NCBI GenBank assembly: GCA_030447905.1
Contig: JAUJNZ010000003.1
Span: forward strand, 126,479-190,478
Direction of reading: 5' to 3'
Source of the DNA: Thermoleophilaceae bacterium
GTDB taxonomy: Bacteria > Actinomycetota > Thermoleophilia > Solirubrobacterales > Thermoleophilaceae
DNA: 64,000 nt
The translations under genes and the position numbers were made by a program. The notes under the pieces were generated by a model. The model saw only the letters and a list, made by a program, of their open reading frames with translations. It was not told where the DNA came from and made no database searches. This document shows positions 32,744 through 41,563 of this stretch, piece after piece; position 1 is the stretch's first letter, and the number at the start of each line of letters is the position of its first letter.

Positions 32744-33649
32744 CTAGCCTACTCCGTGCTCGAGTGCTCCCTTGACCGAGGCGTCGAGCGCATTGAGCCG
32801 GTAGAGGGCGATCGCCTCCGCCGAGGCGAACCGCCTCGCCGGCAGAGCGTCCGGGCCGTGGTGGCCGAGGATGCAATGCTCGAGGGCGAGCGCCTTCTCG
32901 GGCGGGAAGGCACCCAGGGTGGCGATCCGCTCGGCCACGAGCCGGTGTCCGAGGGCCAGGTGTCCGAGGAGACGCCCCTCCTCGCTCAGCTCGATCTCCG
33001 CGCCGAAGGTGAACTCGCGCGTCTTGCCGAGGTCGTGGAGCAGGGCGGCGGCCAGCAGGAGGTCCGGACGCAGGCGCGGGTGGAGAGCGCAGGCCTCGTG
33101 GGCGAGCGTGGCGACCGCGACCGTGTGCTCGAGGAGCCCGCCGAGGTAGGCATGGTGCCCTCCCCGTGTGCACGGCGCGCGGCGCAGCTCGGCGCGGAAG
33201 GCGTTGTCCTCGAAAAAGGCGGCGAGCAGGCTCCGAAGGTGGCCGTCGGCGACCTGGTCGGCGAGGTGGTCGAAGAACCCGTCGAGCTCGTCGAGGTCGC
33301 GGTAGGCGACGGGCAGGAAGTCGGCGGGGTCCCCCTCGCCGGGCTCGGCGCACCGGATCGAGGCGATCTCGGCCTGCAGCTCCCCCCGGAAGCGTTCGAT
33401 GCGCCCGGTCACCGCCACCAGGTCGCCGCGCTCGAAGCGCGCGGCGTGGAAGTCGGCGTCGCGGAATACCCGCCCGGCAAGGGAGCCCGTGCGGTCGCGA
33501 AGCTCGACGGCCAGATACGCCGCTCCGGTCCGTGCGCTCAGTCGATCCTTGCGCACGCAGGCGAAGACGCCCACGAGCTCGTCTCCGGGGCGCAGCTCGG
33601 CGACGGGGGGACCTTCGGCGGCGGGTGCGATGACGCTCACTGCACCCAT
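32744..33649 (-). CDS. YhaM-like 3'-5' exoribonuclease (OB fold plus HD domain)
   Basis: 301 residues from ATG 33649; an upstream extension of the frame is Arg/Gly-rich and not chosen. Residues about 20-110 form an OB-fold nucleic-acid-binding domain (LSARTGAAYLAVELRDRTGS, GDLVAVTGRIERFRGELQAE). The C-terminal part is an HD phosphohydrolase domain: GGHHAYLGGLLEHTVAVATL, LLLAAALLHDLGKTREF, HRLVAERIATLG, LEHCILGHHG. This layout is that of YhaM/CBF1, which trims RNA or DNA from the 3' end. Complete, in the well-preserved half of the window. Confidence 0.85.
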   Translation of the reverse strand: MGAVSVIAPAAEGPPVAELRPGDELVGVFACVRKDRLSARTGAAYLAVELRDRTGSLAGRVFRDADFHAARFERGDLVAVTGRIERFRGELQAEIASIRCAEPGEGDPADFLPVAYRDLDELDGFFDHLADQVADGHLRSLLAAFFEDNAFRAELRRAPCTRGGHHAYLGGLLEHTVAVATLAHEACALHPRLRPDLLLAAALLHDLGKTREFTFGAEIELSEEGRLLGHLALGHRLVAERIATLGAFPPEKALALEHCILGHHGPDALPARRFASAEAIALYRLNALDASVKGALEHGVG

Positions 33650-33690
33650 GCTGAGCGGCGCCCCGGACGGTCCGCCCGCGAAGGGGCCGA

Positions 33691-34059
33691 CTAAGGGGCC
33701 GCTCCGCCGGTCGCGTCCGCCACGTCCGCCAGCGCTTGGTCGCGGGAGGCGTGGATCGGGAAGACGCGGTCCAGTCCCGTGATCTCGAAGATCTTCGTGA
33801 TGTTCTCGTCGGCGCACACGAGGGCGAGCGAGCCTCCCGCCGGCCGCAGTCGCTTGACGCCCCCGACCAGCACGCCGAGCGTCGTCGAGTCGATGAAGGT
33901 CGCCTGCGAGAGGTCGACGACCACGCGGGTCTTGCCCTCTTCGATGATCTCGGCCATCCGCTCCTTGAACTCGGGCGCGGTGTAGAGATCGATCTCGCCC
34001 CCGAGCTCGATCACGTGCGTATCGGCGTCTACCTCTTGGTCTTGTATCTGGAAGTTCAC
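33691..34059 (-). CDS. STAS-domain anti-sigma factor antagonist
   Basis: 122 residues forming one STAS domain: VIELGGEIDLYTAPEFKERM, VVVDLSQATFIDSTTLGVLV with the phosphorylatable serine in DSTTLG, and IFEITGLDRVFPIHAS. Such SpoIIAA/RsbV-like proteins bind an anti-sigma kinase when unphosphorylated, freeing a sigma factor. The kinase and sigma partners are not in the window. Confidence 0.9.
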   Translation of the reverse strand: MNFQIQDQEVDADTHVIELGGEIDLYTAPEFKERMAEIIEEGKTRVVVDLSQATFIDSTTLGVLVGGVKRLRPAGGSLALVCADENITKIFEITGLDRVFPIHASRDQALADVADATGGAAP

Positions 34060-34130
34060 CGTGCTCCTGTTCCGAGGGGTCTCGCCATTGTGACGGTTCG
34101 CTGTGGCTCCGTGCCCACCGGGCGTCTCAC

Positions 34131-34886
34131 TCAGCGCCCGCCGCCGCCCGGGGCGCCTGCGCCCCCGGGCAGACCCCCTCCGGCACCCGCGCCACCTCCC
34201 GCCCCCCCAGCGCCTCCCTGACTCCCGACACCCGACGCCTGAGCGGCCGCCTGCGCCTCGATCGTGTCCAACTGCTTCTTGACCATCTTGCGCTGCGAGT
34301 CGGGAGCGAGCGCGAGCGCGCGCTTTCCGGCCAGGTCGGCCTTGCGCTCCTGATTGGCGAGCGACGCGTACCGCGCGAGGATCAGAAAGGCGTTCGAGCT
34401 CTCGTCGGCCTGGGCGGATATGTCGGCCGCTTGCGCGGCTTTCGCCGGTTGGTTGAGCCCGAACTCCCCGTAGGCTTGGAGCATTACGCGCGCAAGCGAC
34501 GGGTCAGGAGGTTGGGGGTTGGTGCCCAGATAGCGCTCCCACGCCCCGGCGGCCGCCCGAAGGTCGGGGCGGGCCTTCGGTCCGTAGAGGCCTGTGTTGG
34601 GGTCGGCGTCGTCGCCTGCGAGCTGGAATCGGGCCCGGGCGAGGTCCTCGAGCGCTCCCCGGTCGTTGGGGTTGGCGCGCAGACGCTCCTGCGCCGACTC
34701 GAGCCGCCGCTCGACGATCGGATTGTTGCTGCTGTTCGAGTCGCGGTCGCTGAAAGCGTCGAACAACCCTCCCTGAACGTCGCCGCCGATGCCGAACAGC
34801 ACGAGCCCCCCGCCCATGAGCACGGCGAGCGTGAGATAGGTCGCCTGGACGACGCGCCGGCGCTTGCCTTTGAGATCGAACAGCAT
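34131..34886 (-). CDS. Membrane-anchored helical-repeat (TPR-like) protein
   Basis: 251 residues. A single N-terminal membrane helix (ATYLTLAVLMGGGLVLFGI) is followed by helical repeats with TPR character (RLRANPNDRGALEDLARARF, LARVMLQAYGEFGLNQPAKA, AFLILARYASLANQERKADL) and a Gly/Ala-rich low-complexity tail. It starts 21 bases after tatC and is likely in its operon. Probably extracytoplasmic; function unknown. Confidence 0.7.
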   Translation of the reverse strand: MLFDLKGKRRRVVQATYLTLAVLMGGGLVLFGIGGDVQGGLFDAFSDRDSNSSNNPIVERRLESAQERLRANPNDRGALEDLARARFQLAGDDADPNTGLYGPKARPDLRAAAGAWERYLGTNPQPPDPSLARVMLQAYGEFGLNQPAKAAQAADISAQADESSNAFLILARYASLANQERKADLAGKRALALAPDSQRKMVKKQLDTIEAQAAAQASGVGSQGGAGGAGGGAGAGGGLPGGAGAPGGGGR

Positions 34887-34906
34887 GAGCGAAAAGAGCG
34901 GGTCGG

Positions 34907-35674
34907 TCAGGAACCTTCGAGCTGGGCGCTGCGCTCTGCCGTCTCCTGCGGCGGCCCTCCGAACGCCCGGGCCACCAGGATAGACGCCTCGTAGAGGAGG
35001 ATCAGGGGCAGCATCTCGAGGATCATGGTCACCGGGTCGATGGTGGGCAGGAGCGCCGCGAGCACGGCGATGGCGAGGATCGCGTAGCGGCGCCCGCGAC
35101 GCAGCTGGTCGGGGGTCACCACGCCGAGCCGGGTCGCCGCGAGCACGCCGATCGGTACCTGGAACAGGATCCCGAGCGAGATCAGGGTCAGCGACGCGAA
35201 GGAGTAGTACTCGCGCGCACGCAGCTGGGTGTTGAATTCGTCGGCGTTGAAGCCGAGCAGCACGGTGATCGCCGGGGGGAGGACGACGAAGTACGCGAAC
35301 AGTACGCCGGCTACGAACAGGAACGGCGCCGCGAGCATCAACGGCAGGGCGACGCGACGCTCGCCGGGGCTGAACGCGGGGAGCACGAAGGCGTAGGCCT
35401 GGTAGAGGATCACCGGCAGGGCGAGCAGAAGCGCGGCGTAGACCACGAGCGTCGCCGTGGTCAGGAACGGCTCAGTCGGGCTGAGGGTGATCGGCTCCTG
35501 TCCGGGGGGCAGCGGGCGATTGAGCAGCTCGATGATTCGACCGTTCTGCCAACCGCACAGGGCAAGGGCGGGCAGGAGGGCGGCCCCGGACACCAATAGC
35601 CGCGAGCGCAGCTCGTCCAGGTGCTCGACGAGGCTCAGCTCGTCTTCGTGACCGACCGGCCGCAGCTTGGCCAT
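34907..35674 (-). CDS. tatC: Twin-arginine translocase subunit TatC
   Basis: 255 residues with six membrane helices. The N-terminal family motif SLVEHLDELRSRLL carries the conserved E-L-R that binds twin-arginine signals, and SPTEPFLTT is the conserved periplasmic loop. Later helices include VALPLMLAAPFLFVAGVLFA. Exports folded proteins; the Rieske protein encoded at 40811 has a twin-arginine sequence and is a probable client. Lies 27 bases after tatA. Confidence 0.96.
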   Translation of the reverse strand: MAKLRPVGHEDELSLVEHLDELRSRLLVSGAALLPALALCGWQNGRIIELLNRPLPPGQEPITLSPTEPFLTTATLVVYAALLLALPVILYQAYAFVLPAFSPGERRVALPLMLAAPFLFVAGVLFAYFVVLPPAITVLLGFNADEFNTQLRAREYYSFASLTLISLGILFQVPIGVLAATRLGVVTPDQLRRGRRYAILAIAVLAALLPTIDPVTMILEMLPLILLYEASILVARAFGGPPQETAERSAQLEGS

Positions 35675-35701
35675 GGCCTGCTCGGGCGGGGGCGTCCCGG
35701 G

Positions 35702-36001
35702 CTAGGTGCGGGGGTCGCCCGCCGGCCGGGCCGTCCGGGGCTCCTCGACCGGCGCCGGCGCCGGGGTCGCCGAGGCGACCTCGGTCTCCCGCGGGCCTGC
35801 GCCGGTGCCCGCTTGCGGCGAGTCCGCCTCGGCTTCAAGCCGCCGCGGCTCGTCCTCCTTGTCGCGCCCGGTCACCGATTGCTTGAAGTTGCGCATTCCC
35901 TGGCCGACCGAGCGGCCAAGCTCGGGAATCCGCTTCGGTCCGAAGATGACGAGCAGGATCACGAGGACGACGATGATCTCGATGGGGCCTAGGTTCGGCA
36001 A
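35702..36001 (-). CDS. tatA: Sec-independent translocase TatA/TatE
   Basis: 99 residues from TTG 36001, chosen because a GGAGG lies five bases upstream and the protein then starts LPNLGPIEIIVVLVILLVIF, the typical TatA membrane helix. It is followed by the amphipathic GPKRIPELGRSVGQGMRNF with the conserved FGP and F residues. An Ala/Pro/Glu-rich tail follows. The frame is open further upstream, but that part does not resemble the family. In an operon with tatC. Confidence 0.93.
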   Translation of the reverse strand: MPNLGPIEIIVVLVILLVIFGPKRIPELGRSVGQGMRNFKQSVTGRDKEDEPRRLEAEADSPQAGTGAGPRETEVASATPAPAPVEEPRTARPAGDPRT

Positions 36002-36063
36002 GGACGCCTCCGGTTCGCTCCTGTGGATGGTATCGCCGAGGCTTGCGCGTCCCGGGTCGCCGG

Positions 36064-36657
36064 TCAACTTCCGTGGTCGCCCTCCCCGGCTCCCGCGCCG
36101 AAGTTGAGGTGAAAGCGGCTCGGCGTCGGCTCCTCCTGACCCTGGTACTTGCTACCCGTGACCGCCGACCCGTACGGGCGCTCGACCGGCGCGTCCATGC
36201 GCATGAACGACACCTGTCCGATCGGCATGCCCTCGTAGATGGTGATCGGCAGGTTGGCCACGTTCGAGAGCTCGAGCGTGAGCTTTCCCGAGAAGCCGGC
36301 ATCGACGAAGCCCGCGGTCGAGTGGATGAGGAGTCCGAGGCGGCCGAGCGAGCTCTTGCCCTCGAGCCGCGCGACGAGGTCGTCGGGCAGGGTCAGCCGC
36401 TCGAGGGTCTGCCCCAGCACGAACTCGCCGGGGTGGAGAATGAACGGCTCGGCATCCGGTGGCTCGACGAGCTCGGTCAGGTCCTCCATCGGCCGGCGCA
36501 CGTCGATGTAGGGATAACGCGCGTTGTGGAAGACGCGAAACTTCCGGTCGACGCGCACGTCGATGCTCGAGGGCTGCACGAGTCCGGGGTCGAACGGTTC
36601 GAGCGCGATCCGGCCGGCCTCGATCTCCGTCCGGATGGTGCGGTCGCTGAGAACCAA
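36064..36657 (-). CDS. dcd: dCTP deaminase
   Basis: 197 residues: [74 protein letters not shown], then [18 protein letters not shown] with the catalytic glutamate, and [12 protein letters not shown]. It converts dCTP to dUTP, or, in bifunctional actinobacterial members, directly to dUMP. Which of the two applies is not decided here. It lies just upstream of tatA on the same strand. Confidence 0.95.
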   Translation of the reverse strand: MVLSDRTIRTEIEAGRIALEPFDPGLVQPSSIDVRVDRKFRVFHNARYPYIDVRRPMEDLTELVEPPDAEPFILHPGEFVLGQTLERLTLPDDLVARLEGKSSLGRLGLLIHSTAGFVDAGFSGKLTLELSNVANLPITIYEGMPIGQVSFMRMDAPVERPYGSAVTGSKYQGQEEPTPSRFHLNFGAGAGEGDHGS

Positions 36658-36778
36658 GGCCGGGGAGTCTAGATCGGCCGGCGCTGTGACGTGCTCAGGG
36701 GGAGAGTCGGAAGCGCTCGAGCCTCAGGTCTTTAGCTGCTTCGCGGCGATGCCGATAAGCGATGCAAGGAGACCTCAG

Positions 36779-37219
36779 ATGGCCCAAGAGCGAAGCCCCG
36801 ACCACGACCCCGAGAGCATCGTCCTGCCGAGCGGCAAGTCGATCGAGATCGTGCGTCTCGCCGAGGCGGCCGCCCCGTATGCCGAATCGAACTCGCCCGT
36901 CGCCCGGAGTGGCGCGGTGGTTCGCACCGAAGATCCTCGGCTCTGTCCTCACTGTGACTGCTCGCTCGTCTATCCCGTCGCGTGGGAGACCGCACCACAG
37001 GATCAGTGGTCGGTCGACTTGCGCTGCCCGAACTGCGAGCGGAGGGAGATCGTCGTTCTCGCCCAGGAGATCGCCGACCGCTTCGACGAGCAGCTCGAGC
37101 GCGGAGCGGAGACGCTGATGACAGACCTCAAGCGACTTACCCGGGCCAACATGGCTGAGCACGTCGACCGGTTCGTCGCGGCACTCGCGGCCGGGGCGAT
37201 CCAGCCGATGGACTTCTGA
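36779..37219 (+). CDS. Conserved zinc-ribbon protein, unknown function
   Basis: 146 residues from ATG 36779, after CAAGGAGA. A central ribbon with CPHCDCSLVYPVAWE and LRCPNCERREIVVLAQEI (CxxC...CxxC) is followed by a helical C-terminal half (FDEQLERGAETLMTDLKRLT) that probably mediates dimerisation. Many actinobacteria have a protein of this build, but I know no function. It is convergent with the prenyl synthase gene. Confidence 0.7.
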   Translation: MAQERSPDHDPESIVLPSGKSIEIVRLAEAAAPYAESNSPVARSGAVVRTEDPRLCPHCDCSLVYPVAWETAPQDQWSVDLRCPNCERREIVVLAQEIADRFDEQLERGAETLMTDLKRLTRANMAEHVDRFVAALAAGAIQPMDF

Positions 37220-37233
37220 GTGCGCCCTCGGCC

Positions 37234-38295
37234 TCAGGAATAGCGCTCGACCACGCCGTCGGCCACCATGTCGAGGGCCCGACGGGGGCCTGCGGGCAGG
37301 TCGAGGTCGGACAGGGCGGCCTTGGCCTCGGCGACGTGATGGAGAGCCTCGCGGCGGGCCTCGCCGAGGGCGCCGGTGACCGCGATCCGGTCGCAGACCG
37401 CCTCAGCCTGGGCCGGGTCGGTGACCACCTCTCGCAGGTCGAGGTCGCGCAGGTAGTGGTCGCGGCGACGGGCGAGGATCAAGGGCAGGGTGACCGTCCC
37501 GTCGAGCAGGTCAGTCCCGCGTCGCTTGCCCGTCCGCTCGGCCGGACCGGCCACGTCGAGGACGTCGTCGAAGATCTGGAAGGCGACGCCGATCCGCGCC
37601 CCGAAGGCGCCGAGCGCCTCCGCGGCGCTCCGGCCGGTCCGCCCGAGCAGCGCGCCCAGTCGGCAGGCGGCCTCGAACAGGCGCGCGGTCTTGAGCTCGC
37701 AGCGCTCGAGGTAGCGCTCTGGGCTGACGTCGGCTCGCCAGGCGTCCGAGCGCTGCATGAGCTCGCCGCGCGCCAGCGCGGAGGAGGCGCTCGAGAGTGC
37801 CCGCACGGCGTCGACGTCGTTCGTGGCGACGAGCTCGGCGAAGGCTCGAGAGAACAGCAGGTCGCCCGTGGCGGTGGCGGCCGCGCGTCCGGCGCTCGCG
37901 AACACCGTCGGCCGGCCGCGGCGCAGCGAAGCTCGGTCGAGCACGTCGTCATGGACCAGCGTCGCCATGTGCAGCAGCTCGACCGCGGCCCCGGCGTGCA
38001 CGAGGGCGGTCCCGGCCCGGGTGTCGCTCAGCGGCTCGACCTCTACACGGGGGTCGCCCGCCGCGCCCCCGCATACGAAGACCAGGATCGGGCGCAGACG
38101 CTTTCCGCCCGCCGCCAGCGTGCCCGCGGCATAGTCGGCAAGCGTCTCCCCGTAGCTTTCGATCACCTCACTGAGGCGCGCCTCCGTGCGGGCGAGCAGG
38201 CGCGCGAGCTCACGACCGCCCGCATCGAGCACTGGTCCCAGTTGCGCGGCCGAGGCCGTGGCGGCTACGGCGCCGGAGCGGAATGTCGCGCTCAC
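37234..38295 (-). CDS. Long-chain polyprenyl diphosphate synthase (menaquinone side chain)
   Basis: 353 residues from GTG 38295. The first aspartate-rich motif lies in LVHDDVLDRASLRRG, the second in AFQIFDDVLDVAGPAER; GGKRLRPILVF and the KTARLF motif are also present. It condenses IPP onto allylic diphosphates to form the side chain. Its start overlaps the menG stop by 4 bases, so the two are translationally coupled, which points to the menaquinone chain (hepta- to nonaprenyl). The 'DDVLD' form of the first motif is normal for this group. Confidence 0.93.
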   Translation of the reverse strand: MSATFRSGAVAATASAAQLGPVLDAGGRELARLLARTEARLSEVIESYGETLADYAAGTLAAGGKRLRPILVFVCGGAAGDPRVEVEPLSDTRAGTALVHAGAAVELLHMATLVHDDVLDRASLRRGRPTVFASAGRAAATATGDLLFSRAFAELVATNDVDAVRALSSASSALARGELMQRSDAWRADVSPERYLERCELKTARLFEAACRLGALLGRTGRSAAEALGAFGARIGVAFQIFDDVLDVAGPAERTGKRRGTDLLDGTVTLPLILARRRDHYLRDLDLREVVTDPAQAEAVCDRIAVTGALGEARREALHHVAEAKAALSDLDLPAGPRRALDMVADGVVERYS

Positions 38296-39023
38296 CGTAC
38301 CGCCACCGTACCCGCATGGATGGCTATCGCGCCACCCCCGGTCACGATCCATCGCACCTCGGCCATCCCCGCCCGCGCGAGCACTGCGGCCAGGCCGGCC
38401 GGACCGGGGAACCGTCGTACCGAGCTCGGCAGGTAGGCGTACGCGTCGGCGTCGCCCGCCAGCCGGCCGAGCAGCGGAACCAGGCGATCGAACCAGAGCC
38501 GAAAGAACCACGAGAGCGGCGGCCGTTGCGGCGTCGTGATCTCGAGCACCACGACCCGCCCTCCGAGCCGCACGGCGCGTGCCATCTCGGCGACCCCGCG
38601 CTCGAGGTCGGCGAAGTTGCGCGCCCCAAAGCCCACAGTGGCGGCATCGAAGGCGCCATCGGGGTAGGGGAGCTCCAGCGCGTTGGCGGCCTGGAACCGA
38701 ATCGCCGCGGACACCGGCGCCGACGCGGCCTTTTCGCGCGCAAGCTCGAGCATCCGCTCCGAGAAGTCGCACCCCACGACCTCGCCGCCATCCCCGACCC
38801 GCCGAGCGAGCGCCAGCGCGAGGTCGCCCGTACCCGTGGCCACGTCGAGGGCGCGCTCGCCGGGCCCCAGGCCCGCCAGGTCGGCCGCACGCTCGCGCCA
38901 GCGCTGATGCAGGCCGGCGGTCATCACCGCGTTCATGGCGTCGTAGACCCCGGCGATCCGGTCGAACATCGCCCGCACCTGCGGCTCGGCGAGCGTCCCG
39001 GGTGGCTGGCGTTCAGTGGTCAC
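38292..39023 (-). CDS. menG: Demethylmenaquinone methyltransferase
   Basis: 243 residues from GTG 39023. UbiE/MenG features: MFDRIAGVYDAMNAVMTAGL, HQRWRERAADL, the SAM-binding VATGTGDLALALARRVG, AATVGFGARNFADLERG (UbiE/COQ5 signature), and LEITTPQRPPLSWFFRLWFD. It performs the last step of menaquinone synthesis. Overlaps the downstream prenyl synthase. Together with the bc complex genes just upstream it forms a respiratory unit. Confidence 0.93.
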   Translation of the reverse strand: MTTERQPPGTLAEPQVRAMFDRIAGVYDAMNAVMTAGLHQRWRERAADLAGLGPGERALDVATGTGDLALALARRVGDGGEVVGCDFSERMLELAREKAASAPVSAAIRFQAANALELPYPDGAFDAATVGFGARNFADLERGVAEMARAVRLGGRVVVLEITTPQRPPLSWFFRLWFDRLVPLLGRLAGDADAYAYLPSSVRRFPGPAGLAAVLARAGMAEVRWIVTGGGAIAIHAGTVAVR

Positions 39024-39157
39024 GAGGTAGGGCGGCGCGAGAGGTGGCCTCTGCCCGCGAACCAAGTCTCCCAACGACCCGGGAGTCGGACAGTGCTCCA
39101 CGGCCGACTCCGAGGATGCGGAGAGCCCCGGCCTGCAGCGGAGCGGAGGTCGCCGAT

Positions 39158-39862
39158 TTACTTCAGGGAGGCGAGGAAATCCACTATGTCCTGGAACTTC
39201 TCCGGATCCTTCTGTTGAAGCTCCTGGTAGGTCGGCATCGGGGCCGTCGGGTTGAGGAGCGTGCGGGCGATCGCCTGACGCGGGAGGCGTGACCCCACGT
39301 CGGTCAGCTCGGGGCCGATCTCGTTCCCGTTCTCGCCGATGCGATGACAGCCGAGGCACCCGGCGGACGCGGTCGCCAGCTTGCCGTCCTCCTGCCCGCG
39401 GGCCTGGAGCACGATCTCGGTCGGCGAGCCGGCGAGGGCGCCGATCACGGTCAGGTAGGTCATCCCGGCGATAGTGGCGATTCCCGCGAGCGTGGCGATC
39501 GGGCGCCGCAGCGGATGTCGCTCCGGGCCGCGGTCGAAGAACGGGAGGAGCAGGAGCAGCACGAGCCACAGCGTCGGGACCATGACCGTCGCCAGCACGG
39601 TCAGCTCCGGCGGCTTGATCACCCGCAGCAGCTCGAACAGGAAGAAGAAGTACCACTCCGGTCGCGGTACGAACGACGTGGTCGTGGCGTCGGCCTTGGG
39701 ACCGAGCTCGGCGCCCAGCACGAGCGTCATGACGATGATCACCAGCATGGTGATCGCCGCCATCGTCCCGTCCTTGGCGACCGCGTAGGGGAAGAACGAC
39801 TTGCCCTGGTTCTTGAGGATGGAGTACTCCCTCAGGTACTCCTCCTTCTCGCGGGCGTTCAC
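39158..39862 (-). CDS. qcrC: Menaquinol-cytochrome c reductase, cytochrome b C-half fused to cytochrome c
   Basis: 234 residues. The N-terminal part is like subunit IV of b6f complexes (KNQGKSFFPYAVAKDGTMAA, PRPEWYFFFLFELLRVIKP with the quinone-binding PEWY, then three helices). The C-terminal part is a one-haem cytochrome c (TASAGCLGCHRIGENGNEIG, with CLGCH, and a later methionine in PTAPMPTYQEL). This matches the Bacillus QcrC layout rather than the dihaem QcrC of most actinobacteria. Confidence 0.9.
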   Translation of the reverse strand: MNAREKEEYLREYSILKNQGKSFFPYAVAKDGTMAAITMLVIIVMTLVLGAELGPKADATTTSFVPRPEWYFFFLFELLRVIKPPELTVLATVMVPTLWLVLLLLLPFFDRGPERHPLRRPIATLAGIATIAGMTYLTVIGALAGSPTEIVLQARGQEDGKLATASAGCLGCHRIGENGNEIGPELTDVGSRLPRQAIARTLLNPTAPMPTYQELQQKDPEKFQDIVDFLASLK

Positions 39863-39914
39863 GGAGCCCCCCGGCGTGCTTTCGCGTCCCTCGACGCTTC
39901 CCGACTCGTCATCG

Positions 39915-40814
39915 CTAGATCTCGTCGCGCGAGAGGGCCTTGTCCTTCTCGGCCTTGAGCCACGGGGGAGCGGTTATGCCGAGCTTGGCCACGAGGTAGA
40001 GGTGAGCGCCGATGAGGGCGGCGATCAGGCCGGGGACGAGCAGCATGTGGATCGCGTAGAAGCGGCTTAGGGTGGTCGCATTGAACTCCGCTCCGCCGCG
40101 CAGGAAGTCGGCCAGGTAGGGACCGATGATGGGTCCCGAGGCGTTGATGTTGACCGCGACCACCGTGGCCCAGAAGCCGCGCTGGTCGAACGGGAGCAGA
40201 TACCCCGTCAGGGACATGGCGAGGGTGAGCACGAGCAGCACCACCCCGATCAGCCAGTTGAGCTCACGCGGATACTTGTAGGCCCCGTAGAAGAACGTTC
40301 GGGCCATGTGCAGGAAGATGAGGACCACCATCACGGTCGCCCCCCAGCGGTGCATGCCGCGCACGAACTCGCCGAGGAAGACCTCGTTCGAGATCCGCGC
40401 GATCGACTCGTAGGCGTCGGCGGGCGCGGGGTTGTAGTACATGGCCAGGAAGACCCCGGTCACCGCTTGGGCAACGAAGGCGAACATCGTCGCCGAGCCG
40501 AGCGTGTAGGCCCAGTTGTTCCCCCTCGGCGTCTTGCGGTAGAGGAAGGCGCGCGCGAAGGGGCTGGCTCCGCTGCGCTCGTCGAGCCACCCCGCTATGC
40601 CGATCGGGACCTCGAGCGCTTTCTCCCTGAGCTGCTCGCGAGGAATCGTGCTGCCGCTGCCCCTCGACGGGCCGCCGCCGTCGCCATCGGCCGCCCCGGG
40701 GCGCAGGTCTCGCACGGCGCCGTTGGCCTGAGAGCCGTTGGGGGCCGGTCGCGAGCCGGGACGGGGCGGCTTGGGCCGCAGGGCCTTTGGGAGGGGCGGT
40801 ATCGGAAGCTTCAT
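39915..40814 (-). CDS. qcrB: Menaquinol-cytochrome c reductase cytochrome b subunit (N-half type)
   Basis: 299 residues from ATG 40814. A proline-rich N-terminal extension of about 60 residues precedes a four-helix cytochrome b: GSATMFAFVAQAVTGVFLAM, GEFVRGMHRWGATVMVVLIF with a haem histidine pair, FFYGAYKYPRELNWLIGVVL, RFYAIHMLLVPGLIAALIGA, then HLYLVAKLG with the second pair. The GWIxDR-like region and length are those of b6f-type, Bacillus QcrB. Its ATG overlaps the Rieske stop (ATGA). Confidence 0.93.
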   Translation of the reverse strand: MKLPIPPLPKALRPKPPRPGSRPAPNGSQANGAVRDLRPGAADGDGGGPSRGSGSTIPREQLREKALEVPIGIAGWLDERSGASPFARAFLYRKTPRGNNWAYTLGSATMFAFVAQAVTGVFLAMYYNPAPADAYESIARISNEVFLGEFVRGMHRWGATVMVVLIFLHMARTFFYGAYKYPRELNWLIGVVLLVLTLAMSLTGYLLPFDQRGFWATVVAVNINASGPIIGPYLADFLRGGAEFNATTLSRFYAIHMLLVPGLIAALIGAHLYLVAKLGITAPPWLKAEKDKALSRDEI

Positions 40815-41470
40815 GTCGTCGGCCTCGGCGGATACAGATACTTCCACAGGCCGTTGAGATGATTCGAGGGGTCGCGTGGCTCGTACATCTCGTCGAGCGC
40901 ATCGGTCACCGAGAACCGCCTCCCGACCTCGACGATCCCGTCCTCGACGCGGGTGCGGAAGCGGTCGAGAGGACGCACCGGCGGCCCGCCGGTCACGAGC
41001 CCCTGGAAGTCGTAGATGCCCCCGTGGCACGGGCAGATGAAACGCTGGGACGCCTGCACGTAGCGGATCGGGCAGCCGACGTGCATGCACCTGTTCGAGA
41101 TCGCGACGTATGGCTGGCGGAACCTGTCGTTGTCGAACTCCGGGTTGAAGCGCCGCAGGTAGACGGTCGTCTTGCCGGCCTCGCCGACGTCGTCGACGAC
41201 GGTGATGACCTTCGGCACGTACTCGTCAGGCCTGAAGTCGGCTTCGACTCCGACGCGCTTGAAGTCGTCCTCGAGCGTCTCCGAGAACATCGGCCCGACG
41301 GCAAAGCCGAGCGCGGGCAGCCCGAACGCGGCGGAGGCGATCCCGCCCACGGTGAGGGCGTTCAGCTCCATGAACCGCCGCCGCGTTACGGTCTCGCCCT
41401 CGTGGGCCGCGGGAATGCCCCGGTCGGCGGCATAAGGGGATTTTTTGGTCCTGGAGGGCTTGGTGGCCAT
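40811..41470 (-). CDS. qcrA: Rieske iron-sulfur protein of the quinol:cytochrome c reductase
   Basis: 219 residues. A twin-arginine-like TRRRFMELNALTVGGIASAA precedes a single membrane helix. The [2Fe-2S] ligands are in SNRCMHVGCPIRY and FICPCHGGIYDFQG. The C-terminal LDRFRTRVEDGIVEVGRRFS is typical. It moves electrons from menaquinol to the c haem of the complex. First gene of the qcr trio; strongly coupled to the cytochrome b gene. Confidence 0.95.
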   Translation of the reverse strand: MATKPSRTKKSPYAADRGIPAAHEGETVTRRRFMELNALTVGGIASAAFGLPALGFAVGPMFSETLEDDFKRVGVEADFRPDEYVPKVITVVDDVGEAGKTTVYLRRFNPEFDNDRFRQPYVAISNRCMHVGCPIRYVQASQRFICPCHGGIYDFQGLVTGGPPVRPLDRFRTRVEDGIVEVGRRFSVTDALDEMYEPRDPSNHLNGLWKYLYPPRPTT

Positions 41471-41563
41471 GGTCGAGCGGTGGGGGCGACGGTGGGGTTA
41501 CGACCAGTCAAAGGATAGGGATCGCCGGGCGCGGCGGCGGGACCGGAGGCGGAGGATCGGGGG

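Noticed and set aside
37336-38436. Long plus-strand ORF antisense to the prenyl synthase gene, and many similar long ORFs
   Set aside because: High GC produces long open antisense frames. These translate to Arg/Gly/Pro-rich sequence without motifs and lie opposite genes with clear family signatures.
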